This document shows, piece by piece, positions 35,541-46,899 of a DNA stretch of 64,000 nt (its first letter is position 1; each line of letters opens with the position of its first letter). Origin of the DNA: Copromyces sp. CBS 386.78. Its lineage: Eukaryota; Ascomycota; Sordariomycetes; Sordariales; Sordariaceae. The position numbers and the translations under genes were made by a program. The notes under the pieces are model-generated. The model had not been told where the DNA came from. It ran no database searches and worked only from the letters and a program-made list of their open reading frames with translations. Location of the stretch: NCBI GenBank assembly GCA_030685235.1, contig MU839215.1:1-64000 (forward strand), given 5' to 3'.

Positions 35541-35559
35541 CCATACATCATCTCCAACC

Positions 35560-37362
35560 ATGTCTTCGAACAACACAGGATCCTCCAACTCTAACCAGAC
35601 TGACCCTCGCCAGCACCCGCTCCTGGCCACTGCCCAGGCCATTGCGGGTGCCGTGCAGGGCGAGCACCGCACTCCTCGCATGACACACATGATGAGTGCC
35701 AACGAGGGACCCGCCGACATCATCTCCAAGGTTGCCGGCGTCACTTCGGGAGGCAAGCGTACGGACGATGCTCCATACTTCACAAACAACGAAGGCATCC
35801 CCTGGCCCGATGCCGCCCACAGCAAGACCGTCGGCGGTATTCCCGTTGCCAGCGATACCTTCCTTTTCCAGAAGCAGCAACACTTCAACCGCTCCAAGAC
35901 CCTGGAGCGTATGGTCCACCCTTGCGGCTCCGGCGCCTTTGGCTTCTTCGAGTGCACCAGTAATGTGAGCAACCTCACCAAGGCCAACTTCCTCCAAAAG
36001 GTTGGCGAGAAGACCCCCGTCTTCGTCCGCTTCTCCACCGTCACTCTCGGCCGTGAGTTCCCCGACGAGGCCCGTAACCCTCGCGGTTTCGCCATCAAGT
36101 TCTACACCATGGAGGGCAACTACGACATTGTCGGTCTCAATTTCCCCATCTTCTTCTGCCGCGACCCCATCCAGGGCCCCGACGTCATCAAGTCCCAGTA
36201 CCGCGACCCCCGCAACTTCTTCTTCGACTGGGAAGCCACCTTCGACTTCCTCGGCAACAACGCCGAGGGCAACCATGCCGGCCTCATGTTCTTCAGCGAC
36301 CACGGCACACCCGTCGGCTGGCGCTACAACAACGGCTACGGCTGCCACACCTTCAAGTGGGTCAACCAGGCCGGCGAGTTCGTCTACATCAAGTACCACT
36401 TCATGGCTAAACACGGCACCAAGCGGTTCACCGACGCCGAGGCCGTCCGCATGTGCGGTGAGGACCCCGACTACTCCAAGCGCGACCTCTGGAATGCCAT
36501 CGAGGACGGCCAAGAAATCGAGTGGACCGCCTACGTGCAGGTGATGAAGCCCGAGGACGCCGACCCCGAGAAGCTCGGCTTCGATCCCTTCGACATCACC
36601 AAGGTCTGGCCTCGCAAGCTCTTCCCCATGCAAGAGTTCGGCCGTCTAGTCCTTAACAAAAACCCCGAGGACTACCACCGCGACGTTGAGCAGGCCGCTT
36701 TCTCTCCCGGCAGCATGGTGCCCGGCATTGAAGATTCTCCCGACCCGCTCCTTCAGTTCCGCATGTTCTTCTACCGCGACGCTCAATACCACCGCATCGG
36801 CATCAACTTGCACCAGATCCCCGTCAACTGCCCCTTCATGGCCATGTCGTACAGCAGCCCCAACATCGGCGGCACGATGCGCGTGGACGCCAACGCGGCG
36901 GGTAACCCGCAATATGTCCCCTCCTCCTTCGTCTCCAAGTTCCGCAACGACACCGCCGAAGCGCCCTACCAGGTCTCCGACGCCGTTTGCAGCCGCCGCT
37001 CCCACTTCTGGCACGAAGGCAAAAAGAACGACTACGACCAGGCCCGCGAGCTGTACACGCGCGTCATGTCGGAGCAAGAAAAGGCCAACACGGCGATTAA
37101 CACGGCCAAGTACCTCAGCCAGGTCCGGCACAAGGAGATCAAGCTGCGCTTCTTGGCGCAGTGGTATAACATTTCTCCTGAGCTGGCTGAAAGTGTCTAT
37201 CGGGCCCTGAGGGAGGATGCGAAGAAGGATTTCACTCTCCAAGAAGTCGCGAAGAAGGCGGAGGATGCGGAGCTGTGGAATAAGGCGGCCAAGTTCAGGC
37301 CGGCGCCGGGGGCGAAGCTTATGGGTGCGAAGTGTCCTGCTGGTATGGGTTATGGTGCTTGA
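35560..37362 (+). CDS. Monofunctional haem catalase, 600 aa, intronless
   Basis: The enzyme converts hydrogen peroxide to water and oxygen. The frame is complete and aligns with small-subunit (clade 3-type) fungal catalases. The distal haem His is H120 in ERMVHPCGSGAFGFFE and the distal Asn is N194 in GLNFPIFFCRDP. The substrate-channel region RFSTVTLGREFPDEARNPRG begins at R157, NGYGCHTFKWVN lies at 258-269, and the proximal haem ligand is Y405 in R401-MFFY-RDAQYHRIG. The spacing H120-N194-Y405 matches that of known catalases. The length exceeds a typical 500-residue core because of a Ser/Asn-rich N-terminal extension and a helical C-terminal tail (500-580). The last residues are GMGYGA, so there is no SKL-type peroxisomal signal and no obvious secretion signal; the location is likely cytosolic, or the import signal is cryptic. 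High GC3 explains the long antisense shadow ORFs. Confidence 0.95.
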   Translation: MSSNNTGSSNSNQTDPRQHPLLATAQAIAGAVQGEHRTPRMTHMMSANEGPADIISKVAGVTSGGKRTDDAPYFTNNEGIPWPDAAHSKTVGGIPVASDTFLFQKQQHFNRSKTLERMVHPCGSGAFGFFECTSNVSNLTKANFLQKVGEKTPVFVRFSTVTLGREFPDEARNPRGFAIKFYTMEGNYDIVGLNFPIFFCRDPIQGPDVIKSQYRDPRNFFFDWEATFDFLGNNAEGNHAGLMFFSDHGTPVGWRYNNGYGCHTFKWVNQAGEFVYIKYHFMAKHGTKRFTDAEAVRMCGEDPDYSKRDLWNAIEDGQEIEWTAYVQVMKPEDADPEKLGFDPFDITKVWPRKLFPMQEFGRLVLNKNPEDYHRDVEQAAFSPGSMVPGIEDSPDPLLQFRMFFYRDAQYHRIGINLHQIPVNCPFMAMSYSSPNIGGTMRVDANAAGNPQYVPSSFVSKFRNDTAEAPYQVSDAVCSRRSHFWHEGKKNDYDQARELYTRVMSEQEKANTAINTAKYLSQVRHKEIKLRFLAQWYNISPELAESVYRALREDAKKDFTLQEVAKKAEDAELWNKAAKFRPAPGAKLMGAKCPAGMGYGA

Positions 37363-38123
37363 GGCTTAAGGCGCTTGTGCATGTGTGAGGAGGGCAAGAT
37401 GAATCATGTTATGTTATGATGTTGATGATGGATCGGATCAGATGGAGTTTTGGGTCATATTCACAAGGGATTTTAGTAGGAATATTGTATAGTGCTAATG
37501 AGTCATGATCAAGATACATACTGTAAGGGCTTCGTTCGGTTGTTGATTCTATCTTGCGACGCTGCTCTTGCTGCAGTTTGTTTTCCACCCATATGAACAT
37601 GTCACCAGTAAGTGCTTATTGGCCGTGACTAGAGCTAGATAGATAGAGCGCTTATGGAGTTCCCTGTCAGTCAGGAAGCGGCGACGCCAAATGTGGACTG
37701 CCTTGCGAGAACATCACCTATGGTAAATTGGTAAGGTAATGACTGTGTAAGTGTGTTACCAAGCAGAATCTGATAGGCAGGATGCCCGATGTCTCCATTC
37801 TCAAGTTGAAATGTCAGTAAGGGTGAAAGTTTTATGGTTGCCCCTGATCGTGACATGGAGACCGCACAAACGCATCGGATACCAGTCAAACCACTAGGGA
37901 ATTTCTTTAGAACATGAACATTTCACAAGCAGACTTGAGCACAAGGGCCACAGCAAACACTCTTAAACGCTACACTACATAACCGTCCTATTATGCTTGG
38001 TGTTTAAACTCCTACTAAGATCCCCCTCCTGCTGCTGCCCAGCGAAATATCTATTCAAACGAACCCCTTATCCCGACTATCCAAGATGTATCCAAATGCA
38101 TACCCCTTTAGCGGCCTCCAAGT
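37363..38123. other. Intergenic region between two convergent genes
   Basis: This holds the 3' flanks of the catalase and of the 665-codon gene, which point toward each other. Short ORFs of 60-110 codons are not convincing. No repeat or RNA gene was seen. Confidence 0.5.
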
Positions 38124-40121
38124 CTACCATGGATGTGCCCGCCAGTACGCGGTGTCCGGCTTTGGCCACCATTCAAGTAATCCGGCATACCTCCACATCG
38201 CCCGGATCTCACTGGTCGTTATCTCCCTTTCCTCATCCTCCTGGCGCTCAGCCCAAGGCACTCCTTCTGCCGCGTAGTAAGCTTCGTCACGTATTCCTAC
38301 TACGCTCAACAGGAGATCATCCGTATTAACCGCTCGAAAGAGCGGCCCCCAATCTCGCAGCTTGTCCATGATTTGCCGCTTTTCCCTGTGGTTCTCCTCC
38401 TGTATCCGGCGCGGGATGTCAACCAGGCTGGTTCGGAGTTTGACCGTGAGATATGCCAGTTTTCTACATGGCGAGTCAGGGCGCAGGGACGGCGTGAAGA
38501 ACGACAGCATGTGAGCGAGCTCGGTGGTTATGGTGTCGTTGAAGTCCGCAGAGCAGTCAAGGTGAAGAATGATGCCGCGAATCATGGGAAGGATGGCCGG
38601 GCGCTCGGCGGCGAAGGAGGGGAAGATGTGAGGACCGTAGGGGAACTCAGCTGTGCAATTGGAGTAGAGGGTTTTACCGAATTCTGCCGTGACTCCTCGT
38701 GAGAGCTGAGAAAGGAGGAGGAGCTTCTGGTAGTGTACCGGAGGACGGAAACGACAGCGGGCCTCGTAAGTGTTTGAGCGTGTACAATCACGGCCGGACG
38801 TTGCCAAAGCAACAATCTCCTCGTCTGTTTCCCAGATGTTTGGCCTAGACACCATGACGAAGTCGTAATCCAAATATTCAAGGTCGTCATCTGCAAAAAT
38901 TGCAGGGTCAAGGTGCAACAGATCTGAGGTTATGTCCTCCTCCGTCGTGGCCGGAACACGCGATTCCGGAACGGTGATGGCAGGTCTGATGCGGGGCGAT
39001 GAAGGCGCCGAGACGAGCGGGGATGTCGACACTGAAGATGTGGCTGAGCCGCTGGAGGTTGGCTTGCCTTTGGATGATGGCTCTCCGGAGGAAGATGGCT
39101 TGCCGCTGGAGGATGGTTTGCCGAACGAGGATGTCTTGTCGCAGGAGTTCTTCGTAACCTCCTGTTGGTCGCTGGCTGGCTCTGTGTCATGTCGTCTGAC
39201 ACCATCGCACATATCGTTGTTCTCTCTTGCCCTTCTTATGTCGCAGAAGATGTGCGCCAACTCCTCTTCGTCATCGAGGGCCCAAGTGAAGCCGCAAAGG
39301 AGGTCGCAGCATTTCTCTAACAAGGGATCGATAAGAAGTCGGTGTGAGTGACTCGGCCCGTCACCATCCCGCCTATTCGTAGCGCGAAATGCCCGCTTAA
39401 GACCGCTAGGATCTAAGTCAAACTCTGTTTTGAGTGAATGATCAGATTCTCGAAGGGCATGCGCAGCTGGTTCTTCGCCGCTACCCGCCGTGTCATCATG
39501 GCTCGACTCATCGCTGTCAGAATCATCGTCTGTGTCCTCCTCGGACATCTCGTCCTCATCCCAGGATAACCGTTCCAGCTCTTGGGCAGCTTCTTCACTC
39601 TTGAGCCACCCATCTGGAATCCTTTCAGCAGCTGCAGTACCGGACTGGATCATCCGGTAGGTCGCAAGAGGATCGACGATCTGTCGATTTCCAGTCATCT
39701 GGTCCAAGTTCCTCTGGGAAACTTCACCGGTGACAGTGAGATTGGTGAAGGAGCCTGATTCGGGGGAGAAAGAGCTCTCGACGACTTGAAATCTGATACC
39801 TTTTTCTCTAAACGATTGGGGGACCAGGTGATCGTCAAATTGCTCTCTGAAGGGCGCGATGATTTCGTCGAAAACTTGGTAAAGCAGTTCCGGGGACAGG
39901 TTCATGGCGGCAAAGTCGTTGCTGACATCTGCCTTGCGCGAAGTGATATTGGTAGATGAATTTCTGCCGACAGCAGATTCGAAAAGCTGCCGGACTTGCA
40001 AAGGATAGGTGGTTATACGGTCGGTCAACTCATCGTGATTGAAGGAATTCCACTCCCTCCTCGGAGACAGGTCGAAGGAGCCGAAGCCCGTAGTAGAGCT
40101 GCTTTCAGTAAGGTCTGACAT
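38124..40121 (-). CDS. Hypothetical protein, 665 aa, with acidic and Ser/Gly-repeat regions
   Basis: This is a single long frame starting MSDLTESSSTTGFG. Residues 74-110 form a helical segment (LSPELLYQVFDEIIAPFREQ). Residues 187-210 are strongly acidic (DEDEMSEEDTDDDSDSDESS). Residues 330-358 hold about five hexapeptide repeats of the type KPSSSG. A conserved-looking C-terminal domain spans about 425-665, with Trp-rich ends (MWRYAGLLEWWP, YWRAHPW) and an IRGIILHLDCSADF strand that recalls fungal domains of unknown function such as the 2EXR type. That resemblance is weak and no function is assigned. The start was chosen as the first ATG after stops; a 5' UTR of 100-200 nt with CT-rich sequence lies upstream. 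Confidence 0.75.
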   Translation of the reverse strand: MSDLTESSSTTGFGSFDLSPRREWNSFNHDELTDRITTYPLQVRQLFESAVGRNSSTNITSRKADVSNDFAAMNLSPELLYQVFDEIIAPFREQFDDHLVPQSFREKGIRFQVVESSFSPESGSFTNLTVTGEVSQRNLDQMTGNRQIVDPLATYRMIQSGTAAAERIPDGWLKSEEAAQELERLSWDEDEMSEEDTDDDSDSDESSHDDTAGSGEEPAAHALRESDHSLKTEFDLDPSGLKRAFRATNRRDGDGPSHSHRLLIDPLLEKCCDLLCGFTWALDDEEELAHIFCDIRRARENNDMCDGVRRHDTEPASDQQEVTKNSCDKTSSFGKPSSSGKPSSSGEPSSKGKPTSSGSATSSVSTSPLVSAPSSPRIRPAITVPESRVPATTEEDITSDLLHLDPAIFADDDLEYLDYDFVMVSRPNIWETDEEIVALATSGRDCTRSNTYEARCRFRPPVHYQKLLLLSQLSRGVTAEFGKTLYSNCTAEFPYGPHIFPSFAAERPAILPMIRGIILHLDCSADFNDTITTELAHMLSFFTPSLRPDSPCRKLAYLTVKLRTSLVDIPRRIQEENHREKRQIMDKLRDWGPLFRAVNTDDLLLSVVGIRDEAYYAAEGVPWAERQEDEEREITTSEIRAMWRYAGLLEWWPKPDTAYWRAHPW

Positions 40122-41540
40122 GTTGATCTCTTTCGACTGTAGGCAAATGGATGGATTGTCAGAATCTCCTGTGTGTACGATAACACAAGGGTAGATGAGG
40201 TTGAGAATGATGGAATTGGATGAAGATGAAAGAAAGGAAAAGGAAAAAAGGGAAGGAGGGGAAAGTTCACTCTTACATACTTGGTAGATATTTTGAGTAG
40301 AGGAAAGGTGTTTGGATCGATATGCAATGCAGGAATATATTGGTGCGTGCAGTCAATTTTCCACAGATATCTGTTGAAAGATGAGGTTGGGTGGCGGTTG
40401 TGATGGTCCCGGAAAGCAGTATCGGAGGGGTATTTTTAGCAAGGAAGGACAGAATAGGTGTAAATTCAAACCCCATGCTGTAGAGTGCCCCTTCACTTCA
40501 ACAGACTCAAAAGCCCCGTGAAGGGAAGCCATGCGGTATCATCCCTTCCATCCTGCATCATCCCTGCCATCCTGTCTGCCAGGCAGCTCCACTACCTGAG
40601 TCTTGGACGGATGGAGACTGGAGAGAGAAGTGAATGGGAGTATACGAGCCGCCCGTGTTAGTTGAGAAGCTTTTTAGCGTAGAACTGCACACACCGAGGT
40701 GCCGGGGCGGCAAGATGCAAGTCCATTTCGGGTGAAGGTTTTGTCGAAGCACTGTCATCCAGGCCCAGCTTCATCCCTTAGTACTACTGTTGGTGGTGGC
40801 GTCCCCTGGTGGTCTTTTCCGACTGCGAAGCAGCTTGTGGCCCTGCGATTCGTGATAGAGATGAGTGTTAGCGTTCCTGTGAAGGGTGAAAGTGGATGCT
40901 CTCTGCCATCTTATATCACCCAGCTTGTAGAAGATGCGGTGACTCTGGATGGTGTCATGAGTGTTTGTTTCGTCTATGGCTTGTTAAGCAGCTTGTAGTA
41001 AAGGAGAAGCGATTGCCTTGATGCCTTCCTCTGGCTATCATCTGGCGACTGTGACCGCTTGACTAGAAAGCGTTTCTCCGTATGTTGAAGTCATGAACAC
41101 AACCATTAGTGGTACCGAAGCCATCCAGCAAGATTTGAAATGATCAGGCAAGGTAACAGAATTCAAAATCATGCTCGGTTACGACTCACGACTGCCACAA
41201 CTGGCGGGTGTCTCCAGGCCGATGTCGCCTCCTAGTCTAGACCTGCCGGGCCTCTGTGCAGAGGAGGTGCTGCTCGCAGTCCTAGCGGGCCGTCCTCTTC
41301 CTGAATTCCTCTTGATAACAAACCACAATTTTTGAATCATTCCCACCATTGAAAATGGTGCAGAGAGCATTGAGTAGCTGTCGTCGTCGTCGTCGTCATG
41401 GGTTGGGAGAAGTCCAAGTTGTTGACGCTGGGATCGATGTTGCGTTTTGTCAGATGTGACCGTGCAGAATTGATTGATTGAAGAGTGTGTGTGTAACTGA
41501 CTCGCCCAGAAGGTTGGGGGGTACTAGAATATCCCAAAGG
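40122..41540. other. Intergenic right edge of the gene island
   Basis: Ordinary composition with no convincing gene. ORFs at 40273-40476 (minus), 40699-40998 (plus) and 41179-41537 (minus) lack domains. A (CGT)5-6 microsatellite lies at about 41380-41398. RIP-type composition starts near 41560. Confidence 0.4.
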
Positions 41541-43080
41541 TGCCCAGAATCTAGGGGGCTGGGCGGCTAACCTAGATTGAATATAATTAGAAACTTAGAT
41601 ATCTACCCTCTAATCTAATATACCCCCTCATTTATAGACCTTTTCAAAATAGGGCAAAAGTGAAGTTATTTATAATTTTCTTTCTTCTAGTACGTTAATC
41701 TCCCTAATTAAATTATAAGTATCCTCTAAAACGTCGTCGGGAACTTCCCTCCTAATTTTTATCTCTTTTCGAACCGGTGCGTTCGCTATCCCTATTAAAT
41801 CCTAGAACTTTTTGTAATTTAATTATCCTAATACTTTCGTTAAACCGTCCGCTAACATTTTTTTTATTTCTAAATATTCGACTGTAATCCTTCTTTTTAT
41901 AATTTCCTACTTTAATTAGTAACGATAAATATTAATATATTTTAATTTAATTATAAATTTAACCGCTTTAATAATTAATATATAGATCGTCTAAATATTA
42001 TTATACCCGATTATAAGTACTTTCTAATTAAGAGGAATTTTAATTTCTTTATATAAACGTATAATAGTAATAGTTTTCTTTATTACGTTAGAAATCGATA
42101 GTAACTCTACCTCAATTATTAAAGTTAATACCGTTTTTTATTTAGTAGTATTCTAATAGATAAGACCGCTAAATAACTTAATTATAAAACTATATAAGCT
42201 CTTTCAGTTTAAGGTATTATCGGCGTATAAAATATCTAAAGTTATTTCGAATTTAATTAATAATTTAAAGTAAAGGGAGAAATTTAAGTAGAATTAAAAG
42301 TAGTATAATACTTTATTTATAGCTTTATAATATTAGGGATTAGGATTATAATTATAGCGAATTAAGTGGTTAATTATAAAGGCGATATTTAGTTTAGTAA
42401 TTATTACAGCGTATATTATTAATCCGACGATAATTTAATATTCCTATATTTTACCGAAAAAAGTTACGCTATTATAGGGTAGAAGCTCTTCGTTATTTAT
42501 TAGAATAAAGGCGAAAGTATAAATTTTTTTAATAAGTTTAATAATTTTATAAATATATTCCCGTTAGAATAATTAAATTAGTTTTACCTTTCGATTTCGA
42601 ATAATTTTAATACTTAGAAACTATTGGAAGTTATTACCGCCTATAAATTTATATTTCTCTTTTAGCTTCCTAGTTATTTAATCGATTTTATTATATATTT
42701 TCTAATCGAAGGTAAATATAATATTATTAATGTAGTAGAAGATTAAAATTCCGTCGCGTTTGAAGATATATAAATTTTTACGCAATAGTTTAAAACCTAG
42801 GCTTTTAAAAGTATTATTAAATTCTCGTTACTAAAGTAGAGGAGTACGTCGCAAACTATAGAAAGCTTTAAGGAATTTGAGAACCGTATTGTATTTTCGA
42901 TATTTAAGGGGTATATATATATAGATCTCCTTATTGAAGTAGGTATTAACAAAGGCATTTATTATATTATATTAAATGAATTCGAAGTTAAATTTAGCGG
43001 CGTAAGCAATAATAGATCGAAAGGAATAGTTAATTAACGTAGACGCGTATATTTCTTTATTATATTAATACTATTAATTG
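41541..43080 (-). mobile_element. 5'-truncated Ty1/Copia relic I
   Basis: On the complementary strand, RT is readable from about 43040 (IIAYAAKFNFEFI, then NAFVNTYFNKEIYIYIPLKY, LKAFYSLRRTPLL). The catalytic box is Y-I-N-N at 42723-42734, and IIRNRKVK follows. The RNase H end MLADGLTK lies at 41835-41858. A purine tract (complement of about 41623-41628, GGGGG) precedes what looks like a short 3' LTR ending near 41520-41545; the exact border with the gene island is uncertain. gag, integrase and the 5' LTR are missing. Confidence 0.8.
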
Positions 43081-43084
43081 TAAA

Positions 43085-43276
43085 AGGAAAACCCGTACAG
43101 TTATAATGATGTAATTCTATTGATTGATAAAGAAGAAGAAGAGAGAGGCGAAAAGCTCCGTACTCTTAGAGCTATAAATATTAGAGCATGTTACAGCAAT
43201 ACCTACTTATTCTTTAAAGTACAACTCTCTAAAGTATAGGTCCCCTACCCTCTAGCTCTCTTCTTTTTATAATACC
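43085..43276 (-). repeat. Orphan LTR next to a purine tract
   Basis: On the complementary strand a tract ATAGGGGGG (43277-43285) is followed by TATTATAAAAAG..., which ends about 190 bp later in CCTTTTACA. This looks like a 3' LTR (TG...CA after RIP) of a minus-strand element. Its sequence is only lightly mutated, and no second copy was found in the window. The unassigned coding relic starting at 43430 lies directly upstream of the tract and may be its internal region. Confidence 0.5.
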
Positions 43277-43429
43277 CCCCTATAAAAGAATAATCGTCCC
43301 GATTATTCCTAATTACTAAATATATATTAATTTTATTTATCCTCCGCGAACTCCGGTTCGTAGCCAATATATTAGCTTTGCCTTCTTTTTTCTTTCGTAC
43401 TTATCCTCTTCCTTATTTTATTTATTCTT

Positions 43430-43759
43430 CTACGTTTACCTATTCGTTCCCGAATTATTTCCTCCGCCTTCGCTAATAATCTCGTTTTATTTAATTAATT
43501 TAATTTATTCCTCCCCTTTAGGTATTATATAAACGTAAAATTTATTCCCTATCTTTAATCCTCTAATATATTTTTCAAAGCCCTTCTACGGCCCGTTTTT
43601 AATTAACGTATATATTCTAATTTCTTGCACCGTTAAAGTATAATCGTATTATTCGTTATCGTTTAGACCGATAATTCTGTTGCGAAACGTTATTATATCC
43701 TATACTTCGTTTATTAATTGGTATTCGTCCTAATTAATCGGACTTTTATCGTTAATTTT
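43430..43759 (-). pseudogene. Unassigned coding relic J, piece 4 (C-terminal)
   Basis: The complementary strand reads INDEYQLINEV-like sequence: DEYQLINEV, DIITFRNRIIGLNDNE, YDYTLTVQEIRIYTLIKNGP, KIGNKFYVYIIPKGEE, with stops only at TAA/TAG. It joins in frame to piece 3 when Gypsy G and one ATTTT duplication are removed (GLSSK-INDKSP). The end is Asn/Gly/Ser-rich. No domain was recognised. Confidence 0.6.
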
Positions 43760-43951
43760 TGTTACAGTACTATATAGCATGGTCCCGCACCTCTGGCGTT
43801 CCGGTACTATAGCCCGGCAGTTCTCTAGCCGTATCTCTACTCGGTCTATGTATATAGTTTAGGAGTAGAATTTTCGCTATTCTCTTTTAATCTTCTCCTT
43901 TTCGTATAATATTATATCTTTTCTAAGTCCTTTCTAATCGGTATTGTAATA
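43760..43951 (+). repeat. 5' LTR of Gypsy G
   Basis: The 192-bp LTR starts tgttacagtac (outer edge intact) and ends tgtaata (inner edge mutated from gtgaca). Confidence 0.9.
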
Positions 43952-45488
43952 GTATATTATACTTTTTTTATAGTTAATTGCCCGACGATTTTTTTATTAT
44001 TTTACTCTAGTTAATTTATAGAATCGGTACCGACCTTTCCTAATTATAATCTAATTACGTTATATTTATATCCTAGACCCTACTCAGAAAAATTTTTCCT
44101 GACTACGCCTAATAACCCCCCCGAATTATTACCGTTTACCTCTTATATACCGACTTTAAAGACGAATAGAAGACAGCCTTTACTACCCGGCTATTTTTCC
44201 TTATAACCGTCGAATATTTTTCTTCTAATTCCGTTCTACCGCTATTCTAATTTGGTAATTATATTAAATTATAATTAAAATTCCTAATATTTTGGGTACG
44301 GCTATACTTAATTCTAATTTTAATACTAAACCCCCTTATAAAATAACTGCCCGCGCTTTATTCCCTAAAAATATAATACCCTTTATTTATAAAGTGGTTA
44401 ATCGCTTAATTAGGGATTTCTCCGGTTTCGCTACCGCTTTCGAAACGGACCTAAAAATACTCTCTTAATTCTAATTCTACTTTAATATTATTAAAGGGTA
44501 TTTCGGCTATATATACAGCTAATTCCGTACGGTTAAATAAAAGGCCGAAATTGCTTAACGTATAATTACTTAGAATTTTAATATTATTTTACGTATTTAA
44601 TAAAGATTCGCCCGAATTACTATTAAAACGATAGCTATTTTAACCTAGGTTTAATAGGCGTAGTAGCGTATTAAAAAAATTTAAACCTAAATTTAATAGT
44701 AAATCGTTAATATAACGGCCTAAGCCTAATAGGCCGTTTTAATTCCCCTAGCCCTTAGCCTACCTATTATTACCCGCCTTTACGGCCTAAAGCTACCTTC
44801 GTTTAATAATTCTAAAACGTCCCTATTTAAATATTAAAAAGAATATACTAATTAATAGTCGTAAATAATCGCTAAATTCGTATTTAATCTTACCGCCTAT
44901 TTAATTCCGGCCGACCGTATTTTCTATATTTCCTAACGCTTTTCCGGCGATGTATACGCCTATATCCAATTTAAAATCAATATAGTAATATTTAACCTTA
45001 AGAATATTTCGGTTTAATTTACCGGCTTTTCCGACTTTTAAAATATTTTCGGCTATTTCGACTTTTATTATATTATATTTAATATTTATACTAAAGCAGT
45101 ATAGGAAATAGACTATTTTAAATAGGGTAATTCTCCTTTTACTAGTTTTATTACTACTTTTATTAAATTTACTAATTAATATAAATTTAATAGTTAATAT
45201 TATATTAACGCCTTTAAATTTAAAATTAATAATATATTTTAAGACGCTTTAATTAATATTACCGACCGGCTAGCCGCTAATAATTTTAATAAATAAATTA
45301 AATTCTTCCGGATTTTAATTAATAATATTATAAATAAATATTATTAAAATAGTGTTTTATTTACTTCGACTTAATTTAATAATTCGTCTACGGACGCTAG
45401 CGACCCTATAGTTTTTAATAAGGTTGGTACTACTTAGAAGGGACTTATTTTTTAAATTAAAAAGGAACGTTGCCGGAAATTTAATTTA

Positions 45489-45530
45489 TATATATATTAT
45501 AGCGGTTTAAATTACTACGTAATAGCTTAT
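45489..45530 (+). pseudogene. gag zinc knuckle of Gypsy G
   Basis: It reads Y-I-Y-Y-S-G-L-N-Y-Y-V-I-A-Y, exact C-x2-C-x4-H-x4-C spacing with all four metal ligands turned into Tyr by G-to-A and C-to-T change. Confidence 0.8.
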
Positions 45531-46899
45531 ACGGCGAAGGGTAAATTTAAGCCTATTAATTTCGCCGCTGCTTCGGCTCCCTTAGTAAAAGCGGGAAAAA
45601 TTTAACCTTTAATATAAATCGCTGTTAGAAGCACCTTTCGAAGGAATTAAGGGACTTATATTTAAATTCTATAAATCTTAATATTAATTTCTTTTTCCTA
45701 AGTTCGCTTAATTTCGGTACTAATTCGTCTATTATTTATTCTACAATAATAAATTCCGGTTATTCGTTAATAGGCTTTATTAATTTTATTTTTGTATATT
45801 ATTATAATATTTTTATAATATTTTTTCCCCGCCCCCGTATATTCCGGTTCGCGGATAGAAAGGAGGGTGGTAATATTTCTTATATTTATATTCTCTCCTA
45901 TTCGATCGGTTCGTTTATAAATTAATTTACCCTCTTTATTTAGCCGCTTAGTAGTCCGGATATAATTTTCGGCCTTCTTTAACTATAAAAATATAATTCG
46001 GCCGTTAATTAGTCGAATGGGACTATAGAATTTTTGGGCTTTACCGCTGTCAAATTACTAGTAATTCTTAAATACCCGCCGGTTATAACGGAAGATACTT
46101 TCGATAATATAAAAACTTCCCTACTTTTATTTTAATTAAATTACCCTTTTACAAAACCTATCCTACGGAATCCTTCGAAATTTATAGCCCGTCTTTAGAA
46201 AACCCGCCCCCATTCCGCTACCGCTCCTATATTACTAATTATATATACCCGTTCTAACAGCCGCCCTTAGCTTTAGGACGCTTCTATTTACTTATTATTA
46301 GCCTTTAATTTTATTTTAGTATATAAGGAGCCCGGCGTTAAATTATTTAAGTATATACCCGAATAATTCTACTAGCTTATTAAAAAGATAATATTACCTC
46401 TCCCCTTAAACGATAGCCCTAATAAGCCTAAGTAATTTATTTGCGATTTTAATAATATTACTTTTTAAATTATTTTTTAAAGCTAATTTATTATATAGTC
46501 TCTTCTCTATTCTATTATTAATTTTAGGGATTAAATAATTGAAAAGCTTTAATTTTGCGCCGTTTCCGCGGAAAATATTTAGAAATATATTGACGGTAAA
46601 TTACTGCTAATTCGCTAAAAGTTCCTTATAGCCCTCCCCGATTATTTCTAATACTTTTAGGAAACTTTCGACTTTAATATAGCTAAAATAATACTATTTT
46701 ACCGCCCTTTTAATTATAAAATTAATTTTATCCCCGGTTAAACCCGGTTATATTACTAGCTACACCTTATATTTTAAGAAGAATTCTACGTAATTTATAA
46801 ATATTTAGATAATTATTTAACGGCGAACTTTATCCGCCCTAATTCTTCGCCGGCCGCCGCCCTCGTCCTCTTTATTAAAAAATTAGGTAGTAGTATTTA

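Noticed and set aside
35548..36633. 361-codon ORF antisense to the catalase gene
   Set aside because: The catalase frame has high third-position GC, which leaves long open frames on the other strand. The translation is Val/Gly/Ala-rich with no domain.
40699..40998. 99-codon + ORF
   Set aside because: No domain, start context or splice signal. It lies in the upstream region of the 665-codon gene.
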